A stretch of 64,000 nucleotides of DNA from Streptomyces piniterrae (GCF_005048155.1 NZ_SUMB01000001.1:186001-250000), one strand, 5' to 3'; positions 8,772 to 17,674 are shown, counted from the first letter of the stretch. The notes: generated by a model from the letters alone, not told the origin. Program-made: numbers and translations.

Positions 8772-9152
8772 ATGCCGACCGATACGACGCCCACGGGTGC
8801 CCCGTCCGGCGCCCGGTCGCTGGAGCATCCGGCCCGCGAGGACATCAGGCTCGCCGATGTCCTGCACGCGCTCGCCGACCCGATGCGGCTGCGGATCGTC
8901 TGCGCGCTGGCCGCCGCCGAGGGCGAGCTGAACTGCGCGGACATCGAACTGCCGGTGAGCAAGTCGACCTGCACCCACCACTTCCGGGTGCTGCGCGAGC
9001 ACGGCGTCATCCAGCAGATCTACCGGGGCACGGCCAAGATGAACGGGCTGCGCCGGGCCGACCTGGACGCGCTCTTCCCCGGCCTGGTCGACGACGTGCT
9101 CCGGGCGGCCGACCTCCAGTCCCGCCGCCTCGCCGACGAGGGAGACGCCTGA
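8772..9152 (+). CDS. ArsR-family winged-helix regulator
   Basis: A 126-residue winged-helix repressor. The core runs from residue 25: DVLHALADPMRLRIVCALA, then the recognition helix region LPVSKSTCTHHFRVLREHGVI and a wing IYRGTAKMNGLRRADLD. Cys residues flank the HTH (NCADIELPVSKSTC), but no classical ELCVCDL metal site is visible, so the effector is unknown and may be an electrophile or redox signal given the divergent ene-reductase. ATG 8772 has AGGAG upstream. Confidence 0.85.
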   Translation: MPTDTTPTGAPSGARSLEHPAREDIRLADVLHALADPMRLRIVCALAAAEGELNCADIELPVSKSTCTHHFRVLREHGVIQQIYRGTAKMNGLRRADLDALFPGLVDDVLRAADLQSRRLADEGDA

Positions 9153-9191
9153 CGTCGACGGGCCTTCGGGCGCCGGGTCGCCCGGCCGAGA

Positions 9192-9212
9192 GGTCCGGGC
9201 GGGCGCCCGACC
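9192..9212. terminator. Possible bidirectional terminator
   Basis: A short GC-rich inverted repeat in the 85-base gap between the convergent ArsR and FprA genes. The stem is interrupted by a bulge and the loop is very small, so this is only a weak call. Confidence 0.35.
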
Positions 9213-9237
9213 GAGGGGTCTGCGTGGCCACGCCGGC

Positions 9238-10689
9238 TCACCCCGCCGAGCGAGCCGCCTCCAACAGGGCCTCCCAGTCCGGCAGTTTGACCGTCCCGCG
9301 CCCCAACTGGCGCCCCCACGCCGCCTCCGCGACCTCGATGCCCTGCCAGCCCGTCCAGGGGACCGGCTGCTGGCCCGCCCGCCGCAGCGCGTCCACCGGG
9401 TCGTCGGCGATCTCGCGCTCCGCCAGCGCCGCGGCGTCCTCCAGGAGTGACGTCGCGGTCTCCTTGGCGCAGGGCCGGTTGGTGCCGATCACCCCGGTGG
9501 GGCCGCGCTTGATCCAGCCCGCCACATAGACGCCGAGGCAGGGCTCCCCGTCCCGGAGCACCCGCCCCGCCCGGTGCGGCACCGTCCCGGTCGCGTCGTC
9601 GAACGGCAGCCCCGGCTGCGGTGTCCCCCGGTAGCCGACCGAGCGCAGCACCAACTGCGCTTCGATGTCCTCGTATTCGCCGGTCCCCACGACCCCGCCG
9701 CGCCCGTCCGGGGCCGTCCGCTCGAACCGGACCGCGCGTACGCCGCTGTCGGGGTCCCCGATCATCTCGACCGGCCGCAGGAAGAACCGCAGATGAATCC
9801 GGCGCTTACGCTGCGCCGATGCCGATGCTGGCTCCGGTCCCGGTGCCGGTCCCGATGCTGGTGCTGGTGTCTGTGGTCCCGTCGTCGGCGACGACCCCGC
9901 CGCGATCGCCACCTCGTCACCCGCCCGCTCGGCCCAGTCACGCAGCACCTGAACGTTTCGCCGCCCGACGGCCGGCAGCTCGGCGGGGTCGCGGTACGCC
10001 GGATCCAGCGCCAGCTCCTCGGGACGTACGAGCACCTCCGCACCCGGAAGGGACCCCAGTTCCCGCAGCTCCTTGGTGGTGAACTTGGCTTGCGAGGGGC
10101 CGCGCCTGCCCACCATCCAGATGTCCTCGACGCGGCTGTCCGCGAGTGCGCCCAGCGCCCCCTGAGGCATGTCGGTGCCGGCGAGCTCCGCCGCGCCACG
10201 GGCCAGGATCCGGGCCACGTCCACGGCCACATTGCCCACGCCGATCACGACCGCGGACCGGCCCGAGAGCGGGAAGCGGGCCGCGATGGCGTCCGGATGC
10301 GCGCTGTACCAGGCCACGAAGGAGGTCGCCGAATGGCTGCCGGGCAGGTCCTCGCCGGCGATACCGAGATGCCGGTCGGTGGCGGCACCCACGCAGAACA
10401 CCACCGCGTGGAAGATCTCGCACAGCTCCTGGACGCCCAGCCCCGGCGTCCCCACCTCCACATTCCCGAGGAAGTGCACCCGAGGGTGCTCCAGCACCGT
10501 CCGAAGGTTGTTCTGCAGCGATTTGATCTTCTCGTGGTCCGGTGCGACGCCGTAGCGCACCAGTCCGTACGGACAGGGCAGCCGGTCCAGGACGTACACC
10601 TCGACGTCCGGCACTGCCTGCTGTCCGACCAGGGACTGGGCGGTGTAGACACCGCTCGGTCCGGAACCGATCACTGCGACACGAAGCAC
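9238..10689 (-). CDS. FprA-type ferredoxin-NADP reductase (adrenodoxin reductase-like)
   Basis: A 483-residue flavoprotein like mycobacterial FprA and adrenodoxin reductase, which passes electrons from NADPH through FAD to ferredoxins. It has the FAD motif IGSGPSGVYTA at residues 7-17, the family signature CPYGLVRYGVAPDHEKIK near 39, the NADP motif VVIGVGNVAVDVARIL near 147, MVGRRGP near 193 and the C-terminal FAD contact GWIKRGPTGVIGTNR near 396. A Pro/Ala-rich insertion of roughly 27 residues (about 268-294) is not usual for the family. It could supply electrons to the P450 ferredoxin of the cluster on the right, but no linkage shows this. Confidence 0.9.
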   Translation of the reverse strand: MLRVAVIGSGPSGVYTAQSLVGQQAVPDVEVYVLDRLPCPYGLVRYGVAPDHEKIKSLQNNLRTVLEHPRVHFLGNVEVGTPGLGVQELCEIFHAVVFCVGAATDRHLGIAGEDLPGSHSATSFVAWYSAHPDAIAARFPLSGRSAVVIGVGNVAVDVARILARGAAELAGTDMPQGALGALADSRVEDIWMVGRRGPSQAKFTTKELRELGSLPGAEVLVRPEELALDPAYRDPAELPAVGRRNVQVLRDWAERAGDEVAIAAGSSPTTGPQTPAPASGPAPGPEPASASAQRKRRIHLRFFLRPVEMIGDPDSGVRAVRFERTAPDGRGGVVGTGEYEDIEAQLVLRSVGYRGTPQPGLPFDDATGTVPHRAGRVLRDGEPCLGVYVAGWIKRGPTGVIGTNRPCAKETATSLLEDAAALAEREIADDPVDALRRAGQQPVPWTGWQGIEVAEAAWGRQLGRGTVKLPDWEALLEAARSAG

Positions 10690-10825
10690 GGGAGGCCCCT
10701 TCCGCGGAGTACCCCCAGGATCGCACCGGCGGGCGTCCCGTGGGAGATGAGCTATCGGGGTTGCTCCCGGTGCGATGAGCGTGCCGCGCCCCTGGGGCGG
10801 CTGGGCCGGCGGCTACGTTTTTCCC

Positions 10826-12061
10826 GTGTCGGAAAGTGAGTTTTATACCGTCAACAGCGGATATAAGGCCCCGGGTGAGGTCCCTGACTGGCCCGTCTGG
10901 GAGCTCCGAGGCCATGGCTCCGCCGCGCCTGCCCCCGAGCCCGCCGCCCCCGACGATTCGGCCGGAAATCTCGGTCCCGGAGCCTCGCCGCGGCGGCTCG
11001 ACCCCCTGGGGCCGTGGTTCAGCGCCCGGCTGACCTTCGACGACGGCGCCCGGATCGATGTCCTCGTGACGGTCTCCGAAGACGGCCGCATCACCGTCGA
11101 GGACATGCGGGCCGACCCGCCCCTGACCCTCGACGGCCTGTCCGCGCTGGCGCGCTGGATCGAGGGCCCGTTGGACGATGCCTGCCGGGTGGCCACCGGC
11201 CGGCCACGGAAGGACCAGCCGTCACCGGGGCAGGAGCCGGCGGCGGAAGGCGGAGCGGATCCGGCGGCGTGGCCGGAACAGGGCCCGGTGGCGGCGGCCG
11301 GTCTGGACACGGGGCCGGTATCGGGGCCGGTATCGGGGACGGAGCCGCAGTCGGAGCCTCTGTCGATGGCCGCGCCCGGCCTCGTCCCGGAAGCGGAGTG
11401 GACCGCGGATCCGAAGGCGTTTGCGGACTCGGGTACGAGTGCGGGGACGCCCACCGGCACGGGTACGGAGGCGCCTGCGGACACCGGTGCGGACGACGAG
11501 CCGGCGGCCGTCCATACGAGGGAAGCCGCCGCCCGTACGGGGGAAGAGGAAGGGACCACCGAGCCATCGGCCGACGGGGGAGTGCCATCCCCCGACGGGC
11601 CCGTCGTCAAGGGCGACGGTCTGCTCTGCCGCGCGCCCACCGCTCTCGTCGAGCCGCCCGTCGACTCGCCCGCCACCCTCGTAGAGCCGCCTTTCGTCGA
11701 CCCGCCCCTCGACCCGCTCGTCGACCCGCCCTCCGAACCAGAACCCGAGCCCTCCCCCGAGCACAATTCCGCAGGTCACCCCGAGCACGCCGCCGACCCC
11801 TCGGCCGCCGAAGCCCGCCCGGAAGACGTCGCCCCCTCCCCTGAGGGCTCGGCGTCCTCCCCGTCCGCCGTTCTCACCCGGTCGCGGGCCGGCGAGCGCC
11901 GCAAGTTCGCCGCGGACGTGTACCGGGAGGCGCAGCGGGAAGGCCGTGATCCGGTGCTGGCCGTCATGAACGCGACCGGCCGCAATCGCCGCAGGTCACT
12001 GCGTCTGATCGCCGGAGCCCGGGACGACGGCCTGCTGACGCCACGCCACAACAAGCGCTAG
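10826..12061 (+). CDS. Actinomycete-specific hypothetical protein (DUF6214-like)
   Basis: About 411 residues from GTG 10826; an ATG at 10775 is an alternative, and neither has a good ribosome site. Three parts are visible. The N-terminal domain (about 1-125) contains WFSARLTFDDGARIDVLVTV and PPLTLDGLSALARWIEGPL. The middle (about 130-350) is a long disordered Pro/Glu/Gly/Ala region. The C-terminal 60 residues are basic, with AADVYREAQREGRDPVLAVM and NRRRSLRLIAGARDDGLL, resembling a helix-turn-helix used by conserved Streptomyces proteins. It is divergent from fprA. Function unknown; the family label is from memory. Confidence 0.6.
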   Translation: MSESEFYTVNSGYKAPGEVPDWPVWELRGHGSAAPAPEPAAPDDSAGNLGPGASPRRLDPLGPWFSARLTFDDGARIDVLVTVSEDGRITVEDMRADPPLTLDGLSALARWIEGPLDDACRVATGRPRKDQPSPGQEPAAEGGADPAAWPEQGPVAAAGLDTGPVSGPVSGTEPQSEPLSMAAPGLVPEAEWTADPKAFADSGTSAGTPTGTGTEAPADTGADDEPAAVHTREAAARTGEEEGTTEPSADGGVPSPDGPVVKGDGLLCRAPTALVEPPVDSPATLVEPPFVDPPLDPLVDPPSEPEPEPSPEHNSAGHPEHAADPSAAEARPEDVAPSPEGSASSPSAVLTRSRAGERRKFAADVYREAQREGRDPVLAVMNATGRNRRRSLRLIAGARDDGLLTPRHNKR

Positions 12062-12080
12062 ACGCCGCAACAACCCGAGG

Positions 12081-12776
12081 TCACGCCTGTTCGGCCTGTC
12101 CGGGCTGTTCGGCCTGTTCGGGCTGCTTAGGGCCCGGCGGCCCCACCCGCGCCCGCGTCGCATCCGGCGGCTCCTCGTCCGGCGGAACCCCCAACTCCCA
12201 GTCCAGCCCGTACCGTTGGAACAACTCGGCACGCAGTCGGACCAGCGGCATCTGCGCCCCCGGCAGCAGCATCGGCACCACCGAGCCCATCAGCAGCGCC
12301 CGCAACAGGGGGTAGTCGGCATCCGGGTCCGTCGATCCGTACGCCACGACCGTCTCGCGCAGCAACTGGGCCAGTCGTTGCTGTTCGGGGCACTGGATGA
12401 AGCCCTCGGCCGTGAGAATCCCCGCCATATGCGTCCGCATCAGCAGGGGGCGGTCGTGCGCCAGTCCGAGGATGGCGTCGATGGCACGCGCCATCAGCTC
12501 ACGCCCCGCGTCCGGCCCGGTCGGCCGTGGCTCGCGCTCCAGCGCCGCCTGCAGCGTCAGATGCATCAGCCGGTGCACGGCGGATTGCAGCAGCTGCCGC
12601 TTGCCGGGGAAGTAGTACGAGATCAGCCCGCGGGCCGCCCCGGCGCGCTGGGCGATGTCCCCGAGGGTCGTCGCTTCGAGCCCTCGCTCGCCCACCAGCT
12701 CGACCGTCGCCTGCAGCAGCCGCTCACGAGACCGCCGCCGCAATTCTTCATTGACCGAGGCGCTGCGGGGGGACAT
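12081..12776 (-). CDS. TetR-family transcriptional regulator
   Basis: A 231-residue TetR regulator. The N-terminal HTH spans about residues 14-60: RERLLQATVELVGERGLEA, then TLGDIAQRAGAARGLISYYFPGKRQLL. The C-terminal ligand-binding helices follow, and the tail is Pro/Glu/Gln-rich with short repeats. ATG 12776 has AGGAG 8 bases upstream. Ligand and targets are unknown. A 13-base inverted repeat just upstream may be its own operator. It converges on the DUF6214-like gene with an 18-base gap. Confidence 0.85.
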   Translation of the reverse strand: MSPRSASVNEELRRRSRERLLQATVELVGERGLEATTLGDIAQRAGAARGLISYYFPGKRQLLQSAVHRLMHLTLQAALEREPRPTGPDAGRELMARAIDAILGLAHDRPLLMRTHMAGILTAEGFIQCPEQQRLAQLLRETVVAYGSTDPDADYPLLRALLMGSVVPMLLPGAQMPLVRLRAELFQRYGLDWELGVPPDEEPPDATRARVGPPGPKQPEQAEQPGQAEQA

Positions 12777-12797
12777 GCTGTTAACTCCTGCGTTGAC

Positions 12798-12810
12798 TGG
12801 CTGGGAGCCA
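12798..12810. promoter_or_regulatory. Candidate TetR autoregulatory site
   Basis: TGGCT-GGG-AGCCA inverted repeat in the leader of the TetR gene, next to an AT-rich TATACT/TATATT segment. The arms are only 5 bases long. Confidence 0.35.
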
Positions 12811-12868
12811 ATATACTCAGCAGAGCTCCGGATGTCCGCCCGCGGTGAGCGGCGAATCCGGTCAGACT

Positions 12869-12907
12869 GCCTGATTCGGGCGACGCGGGGGATCGCCCGA
12901 GTCAGGC
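12869..12907 (-). terminator. Stem-loop between the VOC and TetR genes
   Basis: A 15-base inverted repeat (12869-12883/12893-12907) with a single G-T pair and a 9-base loop. It may be a second terminator for the VOC gene or a leader structure of the TetR gene. Confidence 0.55.
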
Positions 12908-12977
12908 TCTTCACCTGGAATGATGCACCTTGCCGCGTAGGTGCGCGCCTATCCGTCCTGGTGGGTGAGGAAGCAGC

Positions 12978-13021
12978 CGGGGCTGCGGGGCGGCCGGCAC
13001 GTCGACCGCCGCACAGCCCCG
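12978..13021 (-). terminator. Terminator hairpin after the VOC gene
   Basis: CGGGGCTG (12978-12985) pairs with CAGCCCCG (13014-13021), with further GC pairing inside, 22 bases beyond the stop of the minus-strand VOC gene. Confidence 0.55.
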
Positions 13022-13042
13022 CCCACGCCTCGGGCGGAACCC

Positions 13043-13516
13043 CTATCCCTCGTCCGCCGCGGCGTAGAGCGCCGCCACATCGATCTTCTTCATGCCGAGC
13101 ATCGCCTTCATGGCCCGCTCGGCGCGTCGCCGGTCCGGGTCGTTCATCAGCTCCGCCATGCCGACGGGTGCGACCTGCCAGGACAGGCCGTACTTGTCCT
13201 TGAGCCAGCCGCAGGGGCCCTCCTCACCGCCCTCGGAGAGCCGGGACCAGTAGTAGTCGATCTCTTCCTGGTCGCCGCAGTTGATGAGCAGCGAGATCGC
13301 CTCGTCGAAGGTGAACTGGGGGCCGCCGTTGATCGCGGTGTAGTCCTGACCGTCGAGCCGGAAGTCGACGGTCAGTACGGTGCCGGCCTCCCGCGGGCCG
13401 GCCTCGCTGTAGTAGGAGACGTTGGTGATCTCCGAGTTGGGGAACACCGAGACATAGAACTCGGCGGCCTCCTTGCCCTGGGTGTCGAACCAGAGGTTGG
13501 GGGTGATCTTCGGCAT
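13043..13516 (-). CDS. VOC-superfamily protein (PhnB/3-demethylubiquinone methyltransferase-like)
   Basis: A 157-residue vicinal-oxygen-chelate protein of the PhnB-like group. It opens with KITPNLWFDTQGKEAAEFYVSVFPNSEI, continues with TVLTVDFRLDGQDYTAINGGPQFTFDEAISL and has the typical EEIDYYWSRLSEGGEEGPCGWLKDKYGLSWQ-type region split over residues 84-115. Such proteins were once called 3-demethylubiquinone-9 methyltransferases but lack an SAM fold; most are of unknown function. Length and motif order are normal. It is transcribed alone between two hairpin-bounded units. Confidence 0.9.
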   Translation of the reverse strand: MPKITPNLWFDTQGKEAAEFYVSVFPNSEITNVSYYSEAGPREAGTVLTVDFRLDGQDYTAINGGPQFTFDEAISLLINCGDQEEIDYYWSRLSEGGEEGPCGWLKDKYGLSWQVAPVGMAELMNDPDRRRAERAMKAMLGMKKIDVAALYAAADEG

Positions 13517-13644
13517 GGTGCTCTCCTGGTGTCGTCGGCGGTGCTGCCTCCCACTACTGACCGTTGCACCGGGCGAAAGTCATCGCTACTCGGCACGCTT
13601 CGCGACACCGTTTCCCGGCACTGCTTCTCGCCGTTTCCGGGCAC

Positions 13645-13682
13645 GAAAACGCCCGCCGACCGGTGCGTCCGGTCGGCGGGCG
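13645..13682 (-). terminator. Rho-independent-type terminator after the MFS gene
   Basis: A perfect 12-base stem (13650-13661/13671-13682) with a 9-base loop, followed on the minus strand by TTTT. It is 47 bases past the stop of the MFS gene. Confidence 0.85.
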
Positions 13683-13728
13683 ATGCGTACGAGGGGGCGT
13701 GCGGGGGTTCCGATCGACAGCGGAACCC

Positions 13729-15258
13729 TCAGCTCTGTGCCTCTGCCAGCCCCTGTGCCTCCGCCGCCACCGGCTTCGGGATCAGGAACGACGTCGCGAT
13801 GGCGGCGGCCATGATGACGACACCGGCGATCATGCCGGCGACGTAGCCGGCGGGGGACGCGGGGTCCGTCGGCAGGGCCGCCGTCTGGACCGCGAAGAGC
13901 ACCGCGAAGCTGAGCCCGGCGCCGAGGTTGAACGCGCCCGCGTTGAGGCCGGGGAGGAAGCCCGGGTTCTCGCTGGGGGAGAGGACGATGCCGAGACCGT
14001 TGAGGACGATGTTCGCCACGCCCGCATAGGTGATGCCGACGAGCAGGGACGCCGCCAGCAGCAGTATCCGCGAGTGGCCGTCGATCGTGACGAGCATCAG
14101 GACGACCGTCGCCACCGACCCGACGAGGCCGAACCGCAGCACGCGGCCGTATCCGAAGGTGGCGGCGAGGCGGCCGGCGACCGGGCCCATGGCCAGTCCG
14201 GCGAGGGCGTACGGCGTCAGGGTCCACCACGCGGACTGCTCGGCGGTCATCCCGAGCCCGGCCTGCGCGTCCTGGGCGAACGCCGGGATCAGCCCGTTCA
14301 TGACGGCGAACACACCGGTCATGGTGAGCACGGTGGTCAGCAGGGTCGCCCAGGTCGCCCGCTGCTTGAGGTGCCGGGTGGCGACCAGCGGGTGCCCGCT
14401 GCGGTTCTCCGTCCGCCAGAACAGGGCGAAGGCGGCCGCGCTCAGGACCACGAGGCCGGCGATCAGCGGCCAGTTGGCGGCGGCCAGCTTTCCCGCCTCG
14501 TTCAGCGCGGTCAGCAGCGAGCCGACCGAGACGACGAGGAGCGCCACGCCGGGCCAGTCCATACGGCTCGCGGCGGCCGCCCGGGACTCGGGGGTCAGGG
14601 TGGCGACCAGGACGGCGGCGACGGCGGCGACGATGGCCATCGCCCAGAAGACCGACGGGAAGCCGTGGTTGTCGGCGAGGTAGCCGCCCGCGAGGGAGTC
14701 GACGCCCGCGATACCGCCGTTGACGGCGGTGATCACGCCGAGCAGGGTGCCGTACCGCTTGGGCTCCCGCACCTCGACCCGCAGCATGATCAGGCAGAGC
14801 GGGACGACCGGACCGGACACGCCCTGGGTGACGCGCCCGACGAACAGCATCGGCACGCTCGTCGCCAGCGCGGCGACCACGCAGCCGAGGACCATCAGGG
14901 CCAGCATCCCGGTCAGGACCTTGCGACGGCCGAGGACATCGCCCAGCCTCGGCAGGAAGAGCGAGAACAGGGCCGCCGAGGTGAAGAACGCGGTCTGGGT
15001 GAGGCCGATCTCCGCGGAGCTGGCGCCGAGGGTGTCCTCGATGCTCTTCAGCGCCGGGCTGAGCATGCTCGCGTTGAGCTGGAAGGCGAAGCACGCCGCG
15101 AGCAGCGCGGTCAGCAGCACGCCGATCCGGACGCCGGACCCGCCGCCCTTCACTTCGGCAGGGGCCTGTGCGGTGGGGACGTTCATGCTGGTGGAGCCGT
15201 TCGTGCTGGTGGGGCTGTTGGCGCCGGTGGAGTCGTTCGTGCCGGTGGAAGCGCTCAT
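13729..15258 (-). CDS. MFS transporter (14-TM drug/metabolite type)
   Basis: A 509-residue major facilitator protein. After a Ser/Thr/Asn-rich tail (residues 1-35), membrane segments run from VRIGVLLTALLAACFAFQL to the C-terminal VAGMIAGVVIMAAAIATSFLI. The loop-2 motif LGDVLGRRKVLTG (about 98) and the motif-C-like FVGRVTQGVSGP region suit the H+-antiporter drug-export (DHA2) group. Its ATG overlaps the TGA of the nucleoside hydrolase gene (ATGA), so the two are translationally coupled; nucleoside or base transport is a reasonable guess. Confidence 0.85.
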   Translation of the reverse strand: MSASTGTNDSTGANSPTSTNGSTSMNVPTAQAPAEVKGGGSGVRIGVLLTALLAACFAFQLNASMLSPALKSIEDTLGASSAEIGLTQTAFFTSAALFSLFLPRLGDVLGRRKVLTGMLALMVLGCVVAALATSVPMLFVGRVTQGVSGPVVPLCLIMLRVEVREPKRYGTLLGVITAVNGGIAGVDSLAGGYLADNHGFPSVFWAMAIVAAVAAVLVATLTPESRAAAASRMDWPGVALLVVSVGSLLTALNEAGKLAAANWPLIAGLVVLSAAAFALFWRTENRSGHPLVATRHLKQRATWATLLTTVLTMTGVFAVMNGLIPAFAQDAQAGLGMTAEQSAWWTLTPYALAGLAMGPVAGRLAATFGYGRVLRFGLVGSVATVVLMLVTIDGHSRILLLAASLLVGITYAGVANIVLNGLGIVLSPSENPGFLPGLNAGAFNLGAGLSFAVLFAVQTAALPTDPASPAGYVAGMIAGVVIMAAAIATSFLIPKPVAAEAQGLAEAQS

Positions 15259-16202
15259 GCCTGGACGTCGCCGATCCGTTCGAGGGCGTCCACGACGAGG
15301 TTCCAGAAGCGCTCGTGGTCGAGCTTGACCGCGACCTGGGTGGTGCAGTCGGCCGGGGCCGGCGCACGGAAGTCCGCCACCGTCATACCGAGGGTCAGAC
15401 CGCCGGTGAGCTCGATGTCCACGGGGGCCTTGCGCACCGTCATGACATCGGGGTCGATGACATAGGCGACCGCGCACGGGTCGTGCACCGGCGGGAACTC
15501 GAAGCCCTGGTTCTCCCGGTAGGCCTCACGGAAGAAGTCCAGCAGCTCCAGAACGAACGTCGCCGGCTTGGTGCCCACCGCGGCGATCTTCGCTTCGACC
15601 TCGGGAGTCGCCAGCGCCTGGTGGGTGAGATCGAGGCCGACCATGGTGAGCGGCCACTTCTCGTTGAAGACGATATGCGCGGCCTCGGGGTCGATCTTGA
15701 TGTTGAACTCGGCGACCGCGCTCCAGTTGCCCTCGTGGTAGCCGCCGCCCATCAGGACGACCTCGCGCACCCGCTCCGCGATCCGGGGCTCCTTGCGTAC
15801 GGCCAGCGCGATGTTCGTCAGCCCTGCCGTCGGGACGATGGTGATCTCACCGGGCTCGTGGGCCATCACGGTGTCGATGATCAGGTCCACGGCGTGCCGG
15901 CGGTCCAGCTCGAAGGCGGGCTCGGGCAGGTCCGGGCCGTCCAGACCGGTCTCGCCGTGGATGTCCGGCGCCGTCTCGATCTTCCGGACCAGGGGACGCG
16001 GGCAGCCGGCCGCGAACGGCACACCGGTGATCCCGGCGATCCGCGCCACCGACAGCGCGTTACGGGTCACCTTCTCCAGCGTCTGGTTACCGACCACGGT
16101 GGTGACGGCGACCAGCTCGATGCCGGGGTTGCCGTGTGCCAGGAGCATGGCGATCGCGTCGTCGTGCCCCGGGTCGCAGTCGAGGATGATCTTTCTGGCC
16201 AA
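15255..16202 (-). CDS. Nucleoside hydrolase (IUNH family)
   Basis: A 315-residue inosine-uridine-preferring nucleoside hydrolase, cleaving the N-glycosidic bond of ribonucleosides. The calcium-binding signature DCDPGHDDAIAMLLA begins at about residue 8. Further motifs are NIKIDPEAAHIVF and GLDLTHQ, which contributes to the active site, and VHDPCAVAYVIDP near the C-terminus, with the last Ca2+-ligand Asp. The start is TTG 16202 with GGGG upstream, since no ATG or GTG fits the conserved N-terminus. It leads a two-gene operon with the MFS gene and is divergent from a LacI-type regulator. Confidence 0.92.
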   Translation of the reverse strand: MARKIILDCDPGHDDAIAMLLAHGNPGIELVAVTTVVGNQTLEKVTRNALSVARIAGITGVPFAAGCPRPLVRKIETAPDIHGETGLDGPDLPEPAFELDRRHAVDLIIDTVMAHEPGEITIVPTAGLTNIALAVRKEPRIAERVREVVLMGGGYHEGNWSAVAEFNIKIDPEAAHIVFNEKWPLTMVGLDLTHQALATPEVEAKIAAVGTKPATFVLELLDFFREAYRENQGFEFPPVHDPCAVAYVIDPDVMTVRKAPVDIELTGGLTLGMTVADFRAPAPADCTTQVAVKLDHERFWNLVVDALERIGDVQA

Positions 16203-16296
16203 CGGAAGAGCCCCTTCGCTCTGCTTGCTGTGCGCTGTGCGGCGCTTGCGGGTGACGTCGAACTCTCGGGGAGCGCCGCAGAAGGCCACTACCGCT

Positions 16297-16310
16297 GGAA
16301 AACGTTCTCC
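16297..16310. promoter_or_regulatory. LacI-type operator upstream of the nucleoside hydrolase operon
   Basis: GGAAAACGTTCTCC is a near-perfect palindrome centred on AACGTT, the core usual for LacI/GalR regulators. It sits 95 bases upstream of the nucleoside hydrolase start. Confidence 0.65.
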
Positions 16311-16424
16311 GGGAATCTGGCCCATCGTCCCGTCCGATGTCAACGGAGTGTGAGCAATACGACCGGATGCTCCCCGCATGTCCCGGAGATCTCTCACGTT
16401 CCGGCACTGGACAGGCGCACACGC

Positions 16425-16442
16425 GGTGATAACGTTTGCCGC
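16425..16442. promoter_or_regulatory. LacI-type operator upstream of the LacI gene
   Basis: A second imperfect palindrome centred on AACGTT (16431-16436), in the promoter of the LacI-family gene. With the site at 16297 it suggests joint control of both divergent units. The 16203-16513 gap holds nothing else I can identify. Confidence 0.6.
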
Positions 16443-16513
16443 CAATTCAGGCCAGGGAGCGTGCCGGAGGCTTGACCGAGCGAGCGGCTTGACCGAGCAA
16501 AGGGGCGCACACC

Positions 16514-17527
16514 GTGGCCGAAGTCACCCTCAGGGACGTCGCCCGCGCATCGGGCTGCTCCGTCGCCACGGTGTCCCGGGTGCTGGCCGGCACCCGCCCG
16601 GTCGGTGCCGAGACCGCCCGCACCGTAAGGGAGGCGGCCGAGCGGCTGGGCTACCGGCCCAACCAGGTGGCCCGCGCGCTGCGCAGCCGCTCGACCGGCA
16701 CCGTCGGTCTGGTCCTGCCGCAGATCACCAACCCCTTCTTCCCGGCGCTCGTCCGGGAGCTTGAGCACGCGCTGCATGCGGAGGGGCGGGCCGTACTGCT
16801 CGCCGACTGCGACGACGACCCGGTGACGGAGGCGGCCCGGATCGGCGCGTTCCTGGACCGGCAGGTCGATGCGCTGCTGGTGATACCCGTCGAGGAGCGG
16901 GCCAGCCGGAACGCGGTGGCGAGCGCCGTCGCCCGGGTGCCGCTGGTGCTGTTGGACCGCGGCTGCGGCCCCGGTGTCGCCGATTCGGTGGCCGTCGACA
17001 ACGCGGCCGGTATGGCCCTCGTGCTGGAGCATCTGGCGGCCATGGGCCGTCGTCGTCCCTGGTTCGTCGGGGCGGCCGGGACCGCGTCGGCGGCGGTCGA
17101 ACGGCGCGCGGCATACGAGGCGGGGGCGGGAGTGTTCGGCCCTGAGGCCCCCAGGCGGAGGGAACTCGGCGACTTCTCGGTGGAGTGGGGGCGCGCCGCG
17201 GTGGACCGGATCTGGCCATCCCGGCCGGACGCCGTCGTCTGTGCCAATGACCTGATCGCGGTCGGCGCGCTGCAGCGGCTGCGGCAGCTGGGTGCGGACG
17301 TCCCGGGCGAGGTGGTCGTCACCGGCTTCGACGACATCCCCCTCGCGGGGCTCGCCGACCCGGCGCTGACCACCGTGCGGCAGCCGGTCGCCGAACTGGC
17401 CGCCGAGGCCGCCTGGTTGCTCGGCCGCCAGCCGACCGGCGGCGGGCCCGGCTCGCGGCGCACGGTCCGGCTCGCCCCCGAGCTTGTCGTCCGCGCCTCC
17501 ACCGGGGCCGGGGTCGCCGCGAAGTGA
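16514..17527 (+). CDS. LacI-family transcriptional regulator
   Basis: A 337-residue LacI/GalR repressor. The N-terminal HTH is VTLRDVARASGCSVATVSRVLAG, followed by the hinge GYRPNQVARALRSRSTGTVGLVLP. The periplasmic-binding-like core follows, with QITNPFFPALVRELE near 71, DGAVVCAND-like strand DAVVCANDLIAVGAL near 237 and VTGFDDIPLAGLADPALTTVRQP near 272. GTG 16514 fits the conserved N-terminus. The divergent nucleoside hydrolase-MFS operon and two AACGTT palindromes imply local control of nucleoside salvage, with a nucleoside or sugar as inducer. Confidence 0.92.
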   Translation: MAEVTLRDVARASGCSVATVSRVLAGTRPVGAETARTVREAAERLGYRPNQVARALRSRSTGTVGLVLPQITNPFFPALVRELEHALHAEGRAVLLADCDDDPVTEAARIGAFLDRQVDALLVIPVEERASRNAVASAVARVPLVLLDRGCGPGVADSVAVDNAAGMALVLEHLAAMGRRRPWFVGAAGTASAAVERRAAYEAGAGVFGPEAPRRRELGDFSVEWGRAAVDRIWPSRPDAVVCANDLIAVGALQRLRQLGADVPGEVVVTGFDDIPLAGLADPALTTVRQPVAELAAEAAWLLGRQPTGGGPGSRRTVRLAPELVVRASTGAGVAAK

Positions 17528-17658
17528 AGCCGACGGTGGCGCTGTCAGTGGTGCCGTCTGCGATGCCGTCTCTGATGCCGTGGCGGTGCCGTCACTCGTG
17601 CGCCGGGTGAGGCCCGTACGGGGCCGGTCCGGCCTCTTGACCGTACGCGGTCAGCGAG

Positions 17659-17674
17659 TAAAGTCTAGACCAAT
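17659..17674. promoter_or_regulatory. DasR-type (dre) box upstream of the LPMO gene
   Basis: The segment contains TCTAGACCA, the right half of the DasR consensus. By eye, 11 of 16 positions match the consensus as I recall it. It lies about 195 bases before the AA10 gene, as expected for chitin-responsive genes of streptomycetes. The remainder of 17528-17867 appears to be promoter and leader only. Confidence 0.6.

Noticed and set aside
13586..15367. A 593-codon open frame on the minus strand overlapping the MFS gene
   Set aside because: It is Arg/Pro/Ala-rich shadow sequence from G/C-ending codons of the MFS gene, with no domain and no ribosome site.
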